Shown one piece after another: positions 46,635 to 55,958 of a stretch of 64,000 nucleotides of DNA. Under the pieces are notes generated by a model. That model had not been told where the DNA came from, made no database searches, and worked only from the letters and a program-made list of their open reading frames with translations. Where the stretch lies: positions 1 to 64,000 of the forward strand of contig CAMYJW010000025.1 in the NCBI GenBank assembly GCA_947258815.1, in the 5' to 3' direction. The position numbers and the translations under genes are program-made. Each line of letters starts with the position of its first letter. Within the stretch, counting starts at the first letter, position 1. Source of the stretch: an uncultured Sphingomonadaceae bacterium. GTDB lineage: Bacteria; Pseudomonadota; Alphaproteobacteria; Sphingomonadales; Sphingomonadaceae.

Positions 46635-47591
46635 ATGAGTTTGCGCATAGCCGTCCAGATGGACCCGATGGAAAGCATCAATATTGCAGGCGATTCGTCA
46701 TTCGCGCTGATGCTGTCGGCGCAGGCGCGCGGGCATGAACTGTTCCATTACGATGTCGGCACATTGACTCTGGATGAGAACGACCGCCTGCTTGCAAAGG
46801 CAAATCCGGTTCGCGTTCGCAATGTTGCGGGCGATCATTTTGAAATGGATGCGGCGCGGCAGATCGATCTGGGGCGCGATGCGGATGTTGTGCTGATGCG
46901 CCAGGATCCGCCGTTCGACATGGGCTACATCACCGCCACGCATTTGCTTGAGCGGATCGAGAAAGAAACACTCGTGGTCAACAACCCGGCCAGCGTGCGC
47001 AATGCGCCGGAAAAGGTCTTCGTCCTCGATTACCGGCACTTCATGCCGCCAACTATGGTAACCCGCAGTGTAGAGGATGTGCGCGCATTCATGGCGAAAC
47101 ACGGGTCCATTGTTGTCAAGCCGATCCACGGTAACGGCGGCAAGGCGATCTTCCGCGTGCCTGAATCGGGTGAAAACCTCTCTGCGCTGTTCGAAGTGTT
47201 TAACCAGACCTGGCCGGAGCCGCACATGGTGCAGCCGTTCCTGCCCAGCGTTGCCGATGGCGACAAACGCATTGTTCTGATCGATGGCGAAGTAACAGGC
47301 GCGATCAACCGCAAGCCGGGGGAAGGCGAGTTTCGCTCAAATCTGGCGCAAGGCGGGTCTGCAGAATCAACTGTGCTGACCTCGCGCGAAGAGGAAATCT
47401 GCGCAGCGCTTGGCCCCGAACTGAAGCGGCTTGGCCTTATCTTTGTTGGTATTGATGTCATCGGCGGTGAGTGGCTGACGGAAATCAACGTCACGTCGCC
47501 CACCGGGATTGTCTCGATCGATCAGTTTAATGGCACAGATACGCCCGCGATGATCTGGGATGCGATCGAGGCCCGCCATGCCGCGCTTTAA
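46635..47591 (+). CDS. gshB: Glutathione synthetase
   Basis: GshB ligates glycine to gamma-glutamylcysteine with ATP. The ATP-grasp fold is evident: MDPMESINIAGDSSFALMLSAQARGHEL at the N-terminus, QDPPFDMGYITATHLLERI, VVKPIHGNGGKAIFRV, GDKRIVLIDGEVTGAINRKP and GIDVIGGEWLTEINVTSPTGIVSIDQFNGTDTPAMI at the C-terminus. Length is 318 residues, typical. It begins 15 nt after yraN and GGAG lies upstream of the ATG. Confidence 0.97.
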   Translation: MSLRIAVQMDPMESINIAGDSSFALMLSAQARGHELFHYDVGTLTLDENDRLLAKANPVRVRNVAGDHFEMDAARQIDLGRDADVVLMRQDPPFDMGYITATHLLERIEKETLVVNNPASVRNAPEKVFVLDYRHFMPPTMVTRSVEDVRAFMAKHGSIVVKPIHGNGGKAIFRVPESGENLSALFEVFNQTWPEPHMVQPFLPSVADGDKRIVLIDGEVTGAINRKPGEGEFRSNLAQGGSAESTVLTSREEEICAALGPELKRLGLIFVGIDVIGGEWLTEINVTSPTGIVSIDQFNGTDTPAMIWDAIEARHAAL

Positions 47592-47604
47592 CGCGCGCTG
47601 ACGC

Positions 47605-48501
47605 TCACTCCTGCTCGCGCGGATGCGCGGTGCGATAGACATCGAGCAGCGTTGCCGCGTCGACCTTGGTGTATATCTGGGTGGAACCAAGGCTGGCGTG
47701 ACCCAGCAACTCCTGAAGCGAGCGTAAATCTGCGCCTGCCCCCAGCAGATGGGTTGCAAAACTGTGGCGCAAGGCATGCGGGGTTGCCGAAGGAGGCAGG
47801 CCAAGCGCAACACGCGCGCGCGCCATCGCCTTTTGCACCATCCCCTGCGAGAGCGGCCCGCCTTTAGCGCCGCGAAACGCCGGTTCGTCCTTGACGATAG
47901 GCCATGGGCATTTTGCCGCATAATCGGCAACGGCATCGCGCACGATGGGAAGGATCGGAACGACGCGCTGCTTGCCGCCTTTTCCGGTTATATTCAGCGT
48001 CTCGTTTAGGGGTAATTGCGCGCCCTGAAGCGATAACGCCTCGGCGATCCGCAGGCCCGCGCCATACATCAGCAGCAGCACCGCGCGATCACGCGCGCCG
48101 ATCCAGTCATCGCCCGCATCATCGCCAACGGTCGCGGCAAGGTTGACGGCATCGTCCGGCGTAACCGGGCGTGGAATGCCTTTCTTGACGCGCGGCCCGC
48201 GCATGCGTGGTGCGGATGTATTGTCGAGCCCCGCCTGCGCGCGCGCGAAACCGATAAAGCCCTTGATCGCGGAAAGTTCGCGCGCGGCAGAGGCATTGCC
48301 GATCCCCTCTGCGCGCCGGGCGGCAAGATGACTGCGCAGATCGGCCGCATCAAGCCGGGCAAGGGCAGCCCAGCGGCAATCGCCTGTTCGATCCAGCAAA
48401 CGCGATGCTGCCGCAACATAGGCGCGCACCGTATGCGCAGAGCGGCGACGGCCATCCTTGAGATGCGCGTGCCATGCTTCAAGAACGTCTTGACGCGTCA
48501 T
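47605..48501 (-). CDS. xerC: Tyrosine recombinase XerC
   Basis: XerC with XerD resolves chromosome dimers at dif. The SAM-like N-terminal domain precedes a catalytic domain with GAGLRIAEALSL (first Arg), TGKGGKQRVVPI (Lys), HALRHSFATHLLGAGADLRSLQELLGHASLGSTQIYTKV (His, Arg, His, nucleophile Tyr). At 298 residues it is typical. Its neighbourhood (rph, rdgB, hemW) and coupling by ATGA to hemW are consistent with a housekeeping XerC rather than a phage integrase. Confidence 0.94.
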   Translation of the reverse strand: MTRQDVLEAWHAHLKDGRRRSAHTVRAYVAAASRLLDRTGDCRWAALARLDAADLRSHLAARRAEGIGNASAARELSAIKGFIGFARAQAGLDNTSAPRMRGPRVKKGIPRPVTPDDAVNLAATVGDDAGDDWIGARDRAVLLLMYGAGLRIAEALSLQGAQLPLNETLNITGKGGKQRVVPILPIVRDAVADYAAKCPWPIVKDEPAFRGAKGGPLSQGMVQKAMARARVALGLPPSATPHALRHSFATHLLGAGADLRSLQELLGHASLGSTQIYTKVDAATLLDVYRTAHPREQE

Positions 48502-49649
48502 GCGCTGACCAGTTCGTCTGACACGATCTCACCCAGCAAGGCATCAAGCAGCGGCATACCTTCGCCGGTCACGCCGATCCGGTTTGCTGCGCGCCACACA
48601 AGCCCTTGCTGTTCGTAAAGCGCCAGCTTTCGAGCATTGAAAAGCTGATCGCGTTCCACTCCAAGCCTTTCAGAAAGCACAGCCGGCTCAATGCCTTCCT
48701 CAAGACGCAGCCCCATCAGCAATGCTTCCGATGCCTGTTCGCTTGGCTTGATCGATCGCGCCTCGGCAATACCATTCGCCTGGCGTTCAACCGCTGCAAG
48801 CCAGTTTTCCGGTTTGCGATGGCGCACGGTTGCCAGTCCGGCGCGTCTGCCGTGCGCGCCGGGGCCGATCCCGCAATAATCCTGATAGCGCCAGTATGTA
48901 AGATTATGGCGGCTTTCCTCGCCCGCTTTCGCGTGGTTGCTGATTTCATAGGCGGGCAGGCCTGCTGCGGCTGTTATTTCGCGGGTCAGCCTGAACACGT
49001 CGGCCGCACGATCATCATCAAGCGGGGTCAGCTTGCCCTCGCGCACCAGCGTTGCAAACCGTGTGCCCGGTTCGATCGTGAGCTGATATAGCGAGAGATG
49101 TTCCGTGCCGAACGACAGCGCCCGGCGCAATTCGGCTTCCCATTCGTCAGGTGTCTGGCCGGGGCGGGCATAGATAAGATCGAACGACACTCTGCCAAAA
49201 TGGCGCTGCGCCAGATCGAGCGCGTCCTGACCTTCGTTGACATCATGGAGGCGACCCAGAAAGCGCAGTGCTTCATCATCCAGCGCCTGCAGCCCCAGCG
49301 AAACCCGGTTTACCCCTGCCAGTGCCAGACTCTCGAAATTTTCAGCCTCAACCGAGGATGGATTGGCTTCCAGCGTTATCTCGATCTGAGGATCGAAACC
49401 CCATAGCCGCTGCGCCTCGGCAAGCAGGCTTTCGACAAGAGCGGGCGGCATAAGCGAAGGGGTTCCGCCGCCGAAAAACACCGATGTCAGCGGCCCGGTA
49501 TCTGCGATTTGCGCTTCGAAGCGCATGTCTGCCAGCAACGCCGATTGCCAGAGCGCGTGATCGACACCATCGCGGACATGACTGTTGAAATCGCAATAAG
49601 GGCATTTCGCGAGGCAGAAGGGCCAGTGGATGTAAAGCGCGCGCGCCAT
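48498..49649 (-). CDS. hemW: Haem chaperone HemW (radical SAM)
   Basis: HemW delivers haem to proteins and resembles HemN but is not a coproporphyrinogen dehydrogenase. The radical-SAM cluster motif is CLAKCPYCDFNSH near residues 12-24 (CxxxCxxC). The HemW-specific HNxxYW-type motif is present as HNLTYWRY. GGTPSLM and ITLEANPSSVEAE fit the fold. At 383 residues it is normal. Coupled to xerC downstream by ATGA and 8 nt after rdgB. Confidence 0.93.
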   Translation of the reverse strand: MARALYIHWPFCLAKCPYCDFNSHVRDGVDHALWQSALLADMRFEAQIADTGPLTSVFFGGGTPSLMPPALVESLLAEAQRLWGFDPQIEITLEANPSSVEAENFESLALAGVNRVSLGLQALDDEALRFLGRLHDVNEGQDALDLAQRHFGRVSFDLIYARPGQTPDEWEAELRRALSFGTEHLSLYQLTIEPGTRFATLVREGKLTPLDDDRAADVFRLTREITAAAGLPAYEISNHAKAGEESRHNLTYWRYQDYCGIGPGAHGRRAGLATVRHRKPENWLAAVERQANGIAEARSIKPSEQASEALLMGLRLEEGIEPAVLSERLGVERDQLFNARKLALYEQQGLVWRAANRIGVTGEGMPLLDALLGEIVSDELVSA

Positions 49650-49657
49650 GGCCCGGT

Positions 49658-50287
49658 TTAGCCTGCAAACTGGCCTGCGACCAGCTTGGCGAAGGCATCG
49701 GCGCGGTGGCTGACGCGATGCTTTTGGTCAGGATCAATCTCGGCGAACGTGCTGTCCATGCCTTCAGGCAGAAAAACAGGATCGTAACCGAAGCCTTTGT
49801 CGCCGCGCGGTGGCCAGGTGAATGTGCCGTCAACGCGGCCTTCATAGGTTACGCTTTCACCATCGGGCCACGCAATTGCCAGAACGCATGAAAACCAGCA
49901 CGCCCGGTCTGCATCGCGGCCCAGCGCCTGCAGCATGCCTTCCACTTTGCCCATCGCCATGAACCAGTCACGCCCCGGATCGCCTTCGAACCACTGGCGT
50001 TCGGCCCAGTCGGCGGTGTAAACACCGGGTCTGCCACCCAACGCCGCAACCGAAAGCCCGCTATCGTCCGCCAACGCCGGAAGGCCCGATGCCCCGGCTG
50101 CGGCCCGCGCCTTGATCAGCGCATTTTCAACGAAAGTCGTGCCCGTTTCATCCGGCTCGGGCAAACCAAGCTCACCCGCCGAAACACAGTCAACGCCATG
50201 CGGCGCGAGCAAGGCCGAAATCTCTTTCAGCTTGCCCGCGTTGTGCGTGGCGATGACCAGTTTTCCGCAAGTGAGACGTGCCGCCAT
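49658..50287 (-). CDS. rdgB: dITP/XTP pyrophosphatase RdgB
   Basis: RdgB removes non-canonical purine triphosphates such as ITP and XTP. The signature is VIATHNAGKLKEISALL near residues 11-27, followed by TFVENALIKARAAA, LADDSGLSVAALGGRPGVYTADWA and GDKGFGYDPVFLPEG. C-terminal SHRADAF is also typical. At 209 residues it is full length. Its ATG shares one base with the rph stop, a conserved arrangement in alphaproteobacteria. Confidence 0.96.
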   Translation of the reverse strand: MAARLTCGKLVIATHNAGKLKEISALLAPHGVDCVSAGELGLPEPDETGTTFVENALIKARAAAGASGLPALADDSGLSVAALGGRPGVYTADWAERQWFEGDPGRDWFMAMGKVEGMLQALGRDADRACWFSCVLAIAWPDGESVTYEGRVDGTFTWPPRGDKGFGYDPVFLPEGMDSTFAEIDPDQKHRVSHRADAFAKLVAGQFAG

Positions 50288-51000
50288 CAGCTAACGGCTT
50301 TTTCCTGTGCGTCGAAAATCCGGTCACACCCGATGCGCGCCAGACGCAGCAGACGCAGCATGCCTTCTTCGTCGTAAGGTGCGCCTTCCGCTGTTGCCTG
50401 CGATTCGGCTATCAGACCGCCTTCGATCAGCACGAAATTTGCATCGGCATCGGCGTTGCTGTCTTCATCGTAATCGAGATCGAGGACCGGCGTGCCCTGA
50501 TAAATCCCGCAGCTGATCGCGGCGATCTTGCCCGAAATCGGGTCTTCCGAAATAGCGCCTTCGGCCATGAGTTTGTTGACCGCCATGCGAAGCGCGATCC
50601 ATGCGCCGGAAATAGACGCGGTGCGGGTGCCGCCATCTGCCTGAATGACATCGCAATCAAGCGTGATCTGGCGCTCTCCAAGTTTCTTCATATCGCACAC
50701 CGAACGCAGCGAACGGCCGATCAGACGCTGGATTTCCTGCGTCCGGCCCGATTGCTTGCCGCGAGCGGCTTCGCGGCTGCCGCGCGTGTGTGTGGCGCGT
50801 GGAAGCATCGAATACTCGCCCGTAACCCAGCCTTCGCCCTTGCCGCGAAGAAACGGGGGAACACGCTCTTCAACGCTGGCCGTGCAGATAACCCTGGTTT
50901 CGCCAAAACCGATCAGGACAGAGCCTTCGGCGTGTTTGGTAAAACCGGTCTGGATGGATATCTCACGCATTTCATCGGGCGCGCGTCCGGAAGGTCTCAT
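50287..51000 (-). CDS. rph: Ribonuclease PH
   Basis: RNase PH trims tRNA 3' ends phosphorolytically. Family blocks are [85 protein letters not shown] and [17 protein letters not shown]. At 237 residues it is normal. It is the first gene of rph-rdgB-hemW-xerC and is divergent from hrcA across about 89 nt. Confidence 0.96.
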   Translation of the reverse strand: MRPSGRAPDEMREISIQTGFTKHAEGSVLIGFGETRVICTASVEERVPPFLRGKGEGWVTGEYSMLPRATHTRGSREAARGKQSGRTQEIQRLIGRSLRSVCDMKKLGERQITLDCDVIQADGGTRTASISGAWIALRMAVNKLMAEGAISEDPISGKIAAISCGIYQGTPVLDLDYDEDSNADADANFVLIEGGLIAESQATAEGAPYDEEGMLRLLRLARIGCDRIFDAQEKAVS

Positions 51001-51089
51001 GTCGTTCTCCAGTTGACGTTTGGCGGCGGCCTAGCCAGCTTGGCGCGAGAAGGCCACAGCGATTTCGCGTCAGGCCACCGTCAGGCGAT

Positions 51090-52133
51090 ATGAAAACACC
51101 ACCCATCACAGACCTTACAGACCGATCGCGCGAGATATTCCGGCGCGTTGTCGAGGGATATATCCGTTCGGGGCAGCCCGTCGGATCGAAAACGCTGGCC
51201 AGCGCCGCCGGCCTTGATCTGTCGCCTGCCTCAATCCGCTCGGTGCTTGCCGATCTTGAGCAGCTTGGCCTGCTGGCCGCGCCGCACACCAGCGCCGGGC
51301 GCATGCCGACCGAGATCGGCCTCAGGCTGTTTGTTGATGGAATGATGCAGGTGGCCGAGCCAACCGCGATGGAACGCGCGGCAATCGAAAGGCAATTATC
51401 CGAACCCGGCCCGGTTGAAGCGGCGCTGGAAGCAACCAGCGCAGTGCTTTCCGATTTATCCGCATGTGCCGGTGTTGTGATGGTGCCACAGCGCGAACCT
51501 AAACTTTCGCAGTTCTCACTGGTGCCGATCTCATCGACAAGAGCGCTGGCGGTGCTGGTTGGAGAAGATGGCGCGGTTGAAAACCGGATCGTCGAGCTGC
51601 CCGGCGGTTTCAGGCCCGGTGCACTTGAGGAAGCATCGAACTATATTTCGATGCAGCTTGCCGGACGAACGCTTGCAGAAGCGGCACACCTGATGAAGGC
51701 CGATATTGCCAGCGGCCAGTCGGCGCTCGATCAGGCCAGCCAGGATCTTGTCGAACGCGGCCTTGCTGTGTGGAGTGAAGACGCCGCCCAACGGCCGGTG
51801 CTGATCGTGCGTGGACAGGCAAATCTGCTTGACGAAAGCACGCTGGACGATATCGAGCGCGTCCGCTCGCTGCTTGACGATCTGGAAAACAAGCAATCGG
51901 TCGCGGACCTTCTTGAACATGCGCGCAAAGCCCAATCGACGCGCATTTTCATCGGTTCGGAAAACCGGTTGTTCGCACTTTCCGGCTCTTCGGTGATCGC
52001 CGCGCCTTATCGCGACCGCGAGGGCAGAGTGATCGGAGTGGTGGGAGTTATCGGGCCGACTCGGTTGAATTATGCGCGGGTCGTCCCCATGGTTGATTTC
52101 ACCGCCCAAAGTCTGGGCAAGCTTATTGGTTAG
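51090..52133 (+). CDS. hrcA: Heat-inducible transcription repressor HrcA
   Basis: HrcA represses chaperone genes at CIRCE operators and is itself kept active by GroE. The winged-helix N-terminus reads RSREIFRRVVEGYIRSGQPVGSKTLA, then LDLSPASIRSVLADLEQLGLLAAPHTSAGRMPTEIGLRLFVDGM. The C-terminal GAF-like region includes IFIGSENRL and RDREGRVIGVVGVIGPTRLNYARVVPMVDFTAQ. At 347 residues it is typical. No CIRCE was found in this window, so its targets (usually groESL) lie elsewhere. Confidence 0.95.
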   Translation: MKTPPITDLTDRSREIFRRVVEGYIRSGQPVGSKTLASAAGLDLSPASIRSVLADLEQLGLLAAPHTSAGRMPTEIGLRLFVDGMMQVAEPTAMERAAIERQLSEPGPVEAALEATSAVLSDLSACAGVVMVPQREPKLSQFSLVPISSTRALAVLVGEDGAVENRIVELPGGFRPGALEEASNYISMQLAGRTLAEAAHLMKADIASGQSALDQASQDLVERGLAVWSEDAAQRPVLIVRGQANLLDESTLDDIERVRSLLDDLENKQSVADLLEHARKAQSTRIFIGSENRLFALSGSSVIAAPYRDREGRVIGVVGVIGPTRLNYARVVPMVDFTAQSLGKLIG

Positions 52134-52150
52134 CTGGAAACACACACAAA

Positions 52151-52735
52151 ATGACTGATGAAAAGCCGCAGCCGTCCGAAGGGCCGGCGGTCGCCGAAGA
52201 CCTGAAAGACGTAACCGAAACCGCCGGAGAGATGAACGAAGGCGGTGCCGGGTTCGAATCGATCGGCGGAGAGATCGAACGCCTGCGCGAAGAGATCGAA
52301 GCCGCCAAACAGGACGTTCTTTATGCCAAGGCCGAAACGCAGAACGTGCGCCGCCGCATGGAAAAAGACGTTGCCGATGCGCGCAATTACGCCGCCACGG
52401 GCTTTGCGCGCGATATCCTTTCCGTGGCCGATAATCTGGCGCGCGCGCTTGATGCCATTCCGGCGGAAATGCGTGAGGATGACGCGCTGAAAGGGCTTGT
52501 TTCAGGGATCGAAGCCACTTCGCGTGAGCTGGACAAAGTGTTTGGCCAGAACGGCATCACCCGGATTGCCGCAGTTGGCCTGCCGCTTGATCCCAATCAG
52601 CATCAGGCAATGCTTGAAGTGCCGACAACCGAAGCCGAAGCGGGCACCATCGTTCAGGAAATGCAGGCCGGATACATGATCAAGGATCGCCTGCTGCGCC
52701 CGGCAATGGTGGGTGTTGCCAAAACGCCGGAGTGA
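52151..52735 (+). CDS. grpE: Nucleotide exchange factor GrpE
   Basis: GrpE releases ADP from DnaK. The acidic N-terminus leads into a long coiled coil (EIERLREEIEAAKQDVLYAKAETQNVRRRMEKDV). The C-terminal beta-wing carries GLPLDPNQHQAMLEVPTTEAEAGTIVQEMQAGYMIKDRLLRPAMVGVAK. Length is 194 residues. It follows hrcA by 17 nt, forming the hrcA-grpE operon. Confidence 0.96.
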   Translation: MTDEKPQPSEGPAVAEDLKDVTETAGEMNEGGAGFESIGGEIERLREEIEAAKQDVLYAKAETQNVRRRMEKDVADARNYAATGFARDILSVADNLARALDAIPAEMREDDALKGLVSGIEATSRELDKVFGQNGITRIAAVGLPLDPNQHQAMLEVPTTEAEAGTIVQEMQAGYMIKDRLLRPAMVGVAKTPE

Positions 52736-52737
52736 TA

Positions 52738-53250
52738 TCAGGCGAGGCCGTCCGCGCCCGGAAAATTGACAAGCAGATCATAAGCTGCGGAGTCGCTGAT
52801 TCCGGCGACTTTCCAGCCGTTCCTCAGCAGAAATGCGTGGCGCACGATTTCCGCCTGTTGTTCGATGCCATATCGCTCAAGCGGCCAGCCGGGCTTGAGG
52901 CTGTAATCATAGCGACACCACGGATGGCGATTGAGCGGCAGATACCATGAGCCTTTGCGCTGCGCCTGCCAGACATGAGTCATCTCATGGATGAACAATC
53001 CCTGGCGCGGCATATCGGCAAGGCTGAAATCATCGCAATAATGCGGCGAGTTGGGGTGAAAATGCAAGTGTCCGCGCGGTGCCATCACAGTGCGCAGCGG
53101 CTGCAACGGAAACCAGCGGCGACGCTTGAGCAGAACCGGCGCGCAATCGATCGCATCGCCGAAAACGGAACGCACAAGAACCGCCTCGCCGTTCGTCAGC
53201 GGGCGGTTTCCGCCAACAGGGCAGGTGTTCTGGTCTGTCAGCGTGCTCAG
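52738..53250 (-). CDS. Vgr-related HExxH protein with probable CTG start
   Basis: The ORF track gives a GTG start at 53175, but the frame extends upstream to a CTG at 53250 without ATG, GTG or TTG, and then to a stop. Read from that CTG the protein begins MSTLTDQNTCPVGGNRPLT and continues into EAVLVRSVFGDAIDCAPV, which looks like a genuine N-terminus. The CTG overlaps the preceding stop codon as CTGA, imitating the ATGA junctions elsewhere. The protein carries HEMTHVWQ, an HExxH zinc-metallopeptidase-like motif. Sphingomonad relatives are annotated as Vgr-related, but there is no spike domain here. Function is unknown. Confidence 0.75.
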   Translation of the reverse strand: MSTLTDQNTCPVGGNRPLTNGEAVLVRSVFGDAIDCAPVLLKRRRWFPLQPLRTVMAPRGHLHFHPNSPHYCDDFSLADMPRQGLFIHEMTHVWQAQRKGSWYLPLNRHPWCRYDYSLKPGWPLERYGIEQQAEIVRHAFLLRNGWKVAGISDSAAYDLLVNFPGADGLA

Positions 53251-53780
53251 TGGCTATCCCCGGATGCCGCGCTGCCCATCGCCTCGATCGTCAGCGGCGC
53301 CGATAATTTGTCACCATCGGAAAATGTCAGCGTTATTTCCGTCATCGGTTCGGTATCGCCATCCGTGCGCGATGCGGTCAGGCTGGAAGACAGCTCGAAT
53401 GCCATGACATGCAGCCCGCCGCGTTCGAATGTGATCGTCTGTCCGGGGCCGACCTCCAGTGAATCGATTTTCGCCATCGATCCCGCGCGCGTTTCATGAA
53501 TTTCCGCCGTTGTCGCTCCGTCGATATGGGCGCCAACCAGCGTAACCGGATCGTCGCCCGAATTTTCTAGCGAAAAATAGGCCGCTCCGGGCCGCCCCTC
53601 TACGATCGGGAGGAGGAGCACGCCATCGGCCAGCGCCAGACCCGGCTTGGCTTCCGGCCCGGCTGCGGCTGTGGAGTCCGCCGTATCGACCGTCTCGTCG
53701 GCCTGCTGGCACGCCGCAAGAGTTCCCGCCAGCAAAGCCAGGAACGGCAAACGAAAAAAGCGGTTCAGGATCACAGGCAA
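53247..53780 (-). CDS. Copper chaperone PCu(A)C-family lipoprotein
   Basis: PCu(A)C proteins deliver Cu(I) in the periplasm, often to cytochrome oxidase. The lipoprotein signal ends LAGTLAAC near residues 17-24. The copper motif H(M)x10M...HxM is seen as EIHETRAGSM followed by GGLHVMAFEL. Length is 177 residues. The gene lies between grpE and dnaK on the opposite strand, and its stop overlaps the start of the HExxH protein. The metal role is well supported by the motif. Confidence 0.9.
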   Translation of the reverse strand: MPVILNRFFRLPFLALLAGTLAACQQADETVDTADSTAAAGPEAKPGLALADGVLLLPIVEGRPGAAYFSLENSGDDPVTLVGAHIDGATTAEIHETRAGSMAKIDSLEVGPGQTITFERGGLHVMAFELSSSLTASRTDGDTEPMTEITLTFSDGDKLSAPLTIEAMGSAASGDSH

Positions 53781-53835
53781 TTTCCCTTCGGTTCAGGCGC
53801 ACGAAATTTCCTGCAACTAATGCCGCGATGCGGCC

Positions 53836-53863
53836 CTTGTGCCAAGAAAAACCACTCCTATAT
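53836..53863 (+). promoter_or_regulatory. Candidate RpoH (sigma-32) promoter of dnaK
   Basis: CTTGTG and CTATAT are separated by 16 nt, close to the alphaproteobacterial sigma-32 consensus (CTTGAC about 17-18 nt before CYTAT-T). It is about 100 nt upstream of the dnaK ATG. No CIRCE element is present, so heat control of dnaK is probably by RpoH. Confidence 0.5.
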
Positions 53864-53966
53864 CGCGCTGCGACGACGTGGAACGTCATCGAGCCGCCAA
53901 AGCCGCCTCGCCATAACGGGAGGCGATCCGCGCGGTGTCACATTCTGACGTGAGGAATTGGGGATA

Positions 53967-55883
53967 ATGGCAAAAGTAATCGGTATTGACCTCGGAACGA
54001 CCAACAGCTGCATCGCCGTGATGGACGGCGGCAAGCCCAAGGTTATCGAGAATTCTGAAGGCGCACGCACGACACCTTCGATCGTGGGCTTCACAAAAGA
54101 AGGTGAGCGTCTGATCGGCCAGCCGGCCAAGCGTCAGGCAGTCACCAACCCGGATGGAACGGTTTTCGCGGTCAAGCGCCTGATCGGTCGCCGGTTTGAC
54201 GATCCCATGACCAAGAAGGACATGGAACTCGTCCCTTATGAAATCACCAAGGGCAAGAACGGCGACGCTTGGGTCAGCGCGGGCGACGAGGATTACAGCC
54301 CGTCGCAGATTTCGGCCTTTATCCTCCAGAAAATGAAGGAAACCGCCGAGAGCTATCTGGGCGAAACGGTTGAGCAGGCGGTTATCACCGTTCCGGCTTA
54401 CTTCAATGATGCCCAACGTCAGGCCACCAAGGATGCCGGCCAGATCGCGGGCCTTGAAGTGCTTCGTATCATCAATGAGCCGACAGCGGCTGCGCTGGCT
54501 TATGGCCTGGACAAGAACGACGGCAAAACAATCGCCGTATATGATCTTGGCGGCGGCACGTTTGATATTTCGATCCTCGAAATCGGCGATGGCGTTTTCG
54601 AAGTGAAATCGACCAACGGCGACACGTTCCTTGGCGGTGAAGACTTTGACAGCAAAGTGGTCGAATGGCTGGCTGACAAGTTCAAGGCGAAGGAAAACAT
54701 GGACCTGCGCACTGACAAGCTTGCGCTCCAGCGTTTGAAGGAAGCCGCTGAAAAAGCCAAGATCGAGCTTTCCAGCGCCGCAACCACCGAAGTCAACCTG
54801 CCGTTTATCACCGCCCGCATGGAAGGCGGCGCAACAACGCCGCTGCACCTCGTGGAAACGATCAGCCGCGCCGATCTTGAAAAGATGGTCGGCGATCTGA
54901 TCCAGCGCACGCTCGATCCGTGCAAGAAAGCACTGGCCGATGCCGGGCTCAGCGCATCCGATATCGACGATGTCGTTCTGGTCGGCGGCATGACCCGCAT
55001 GCCCAAGGTTCGCGAAACGGTGAAGGATTTCTTCGGCCGCGATCCGCACACCGGCGTTAACCCTGATGAAGTTGTCGCGATGGGCGCAGCCATTCAGGCC
55101 GGCGTTCTGCAAGGTGATGTGAAAGACGTTCTCCTGCTTGACGTTACTCCGCTTTCGCTGGGTATCGAAACGCTGGGCGGTGTGTTTACCCGCATGATCG
55201 ATCGCAACACCACGATCCCGACCAAGAAAAGCCAGGTCTATTCGACCGCTGAAGACAATCAGCAGGCGGTGACGATCCGGGTTTTCCAAGGTGAGCGTGA
55301 AATGGCTGCCGACAACAAGATGCTCGGCCAGTTCGATCTTGTCGGCATTCCGGCGGCGCGACGCGGCGTTCCGCAAATTGAGGTGACGTTCGATATCGAT
55401 GCGAACGGAATCGTCAACGTTTCGGCCAAGGATAAGGGCACCGGCAAGGAGCAGCAGATCCGCATTCAGGCATCGGGCGGTCTTTCAGAGTCCGATATCG
55501 ATCAGATGGTCCAGGATGCCGAAAAGTTCGCCGAAGAAGACAAGAAACGCCGTGAATCGGCCGAAGCGCGCAATCAGGCGGACAGCCTTGTGCACGCGAC
55601 CGAGCAGCAGCTTTCCGAACATGGCGACAAGATCGACGCCGATCTCAAGGGCGAAGTTGAAGCCGCCGTGGCAGAAGCCAAGACCGCGCTTGAAGGCGAT
55701 GATGTCGATGCGATCAATGCCAAGGCGCAGGCGCTCACCGAAGTTGCCATGAAGATGGGCCAGGTCATTTACGAGAAGGAACAGGCCGAGGCCGGTTCCG
55801 CCGCTGACGCAGATGCGTCAACCGGTGCGGACGAAGATGTCGTCGACGCCGAATTCTCCGAAGTCGAAGACGACAAGAACTGA
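53967..55883 (+). CDS. dnaK: Chaperone protein DnaK (Hsp70)
   Basis: DnaK is the ATP-dependent Hsp70 chaperone. The ATPase domain shows [23 protein letters not shown] at the start, [32 protein letters not shown] and [15 protein letters not shown]. The linker [19 protein letters not shown] precedes the substrate-binding domain. The C-terminus ends in an Asp/Glu-rich tail ([20 protein letters not shown]). ATG 53967 gives [10 protein letters not shown]; the TTG at 53958 is unlikely. At 638 residues it is full length. Confidence 0.99.
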   Translation: MAKVIGIDLGTTNSCIAVMDGGKPKVIENSEGARTTPSIVGFTKEGERLIGQPAKRQAVTNPDGTVFAVKRLIGRRFDDPMTKKDMELVPYEITKGKNGDAWVSAGDEDYSPSQISAFILQKMKETAESYLGETVEQAVITVPAYFNDAQRQATKDAGQIAGLEVLRIINEPTAAALAYGLDKNDGKTIAVYDLGGGTFDISILEIGDGVFEVKSTNGDTFLGGEDFDSKVVEWLADKFKAKENMDLRTDKLALQRLKEAAEKAKIELSSAATTEVNLPFITARMEGGATTPLHLVETISRADLEKMVGDLIQRTLDPCKKALADAGLSASDIDDVVLVGGMTRMPKVRETVKDFFGRDPHTGVNPDEVVAMGAAIQAGVLQGDVKDVLLLDVTPLSLGIETLGGVFTRMIDRNTTIPTKKSQVYSTAEDNQQAVTIRVFQGEREMAADNKMLGQFDLVGIPAARRGVPQIEVTFDIDANGIVNVSAKDKGTGKEQQIRIQASGGLSESDIDQMVQDAEKFAEEDKKRRESAEARNQADSLVHATEQQLSEHGDKIDADLKGEVEAAVAEAKTALEGDDVDAINAKAQALTEVAMKMGQVIYEKEQAEAGSAADADASTGADEDVVDAEFSEVEDDKN

Positions 55884-55906
55884 GCTTGTTAGCTGTGAAA
55901 CACCGG

Positions 55907-55936
55907 ACGTCACCTTTGCCAGAGCAGGGGTGACGT
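55907..55936 (+). other. Hairpin between dnaK and dnaJ
   Basis: ACGTCACC pairs perfectly with GGTGACGT, extended by TGC/GCA inside the loop. No T tract follows. Such intergenic hairpins may attenuate dnaJ relative to dnaK or protect the dnaK message. Confidence 0.55.
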
Positions 55937-55958
55937 TCGCTTTCGAGAGGCGGCATCA

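Noticed and set aside
47605-48501. Phage or genomic-island integrase
   Set aside because: The tyrosine recombinase lies in a housekeeping rph-rdgB-hemW operon with no tRNA or attachment site, so XerC is the better call.
51001-51089. CIRCE operator before hrcA
   Set aside because: No TTAGCACTC-N9-GAGTGCTAA-like repeat found here or before dnaK.
53886-55376. Minus-strand ORF of 496 residues over dnaK
   Set aside because: Antisense to dnaK, a well-known artefact that was once misannotated as a separate protein in databases.
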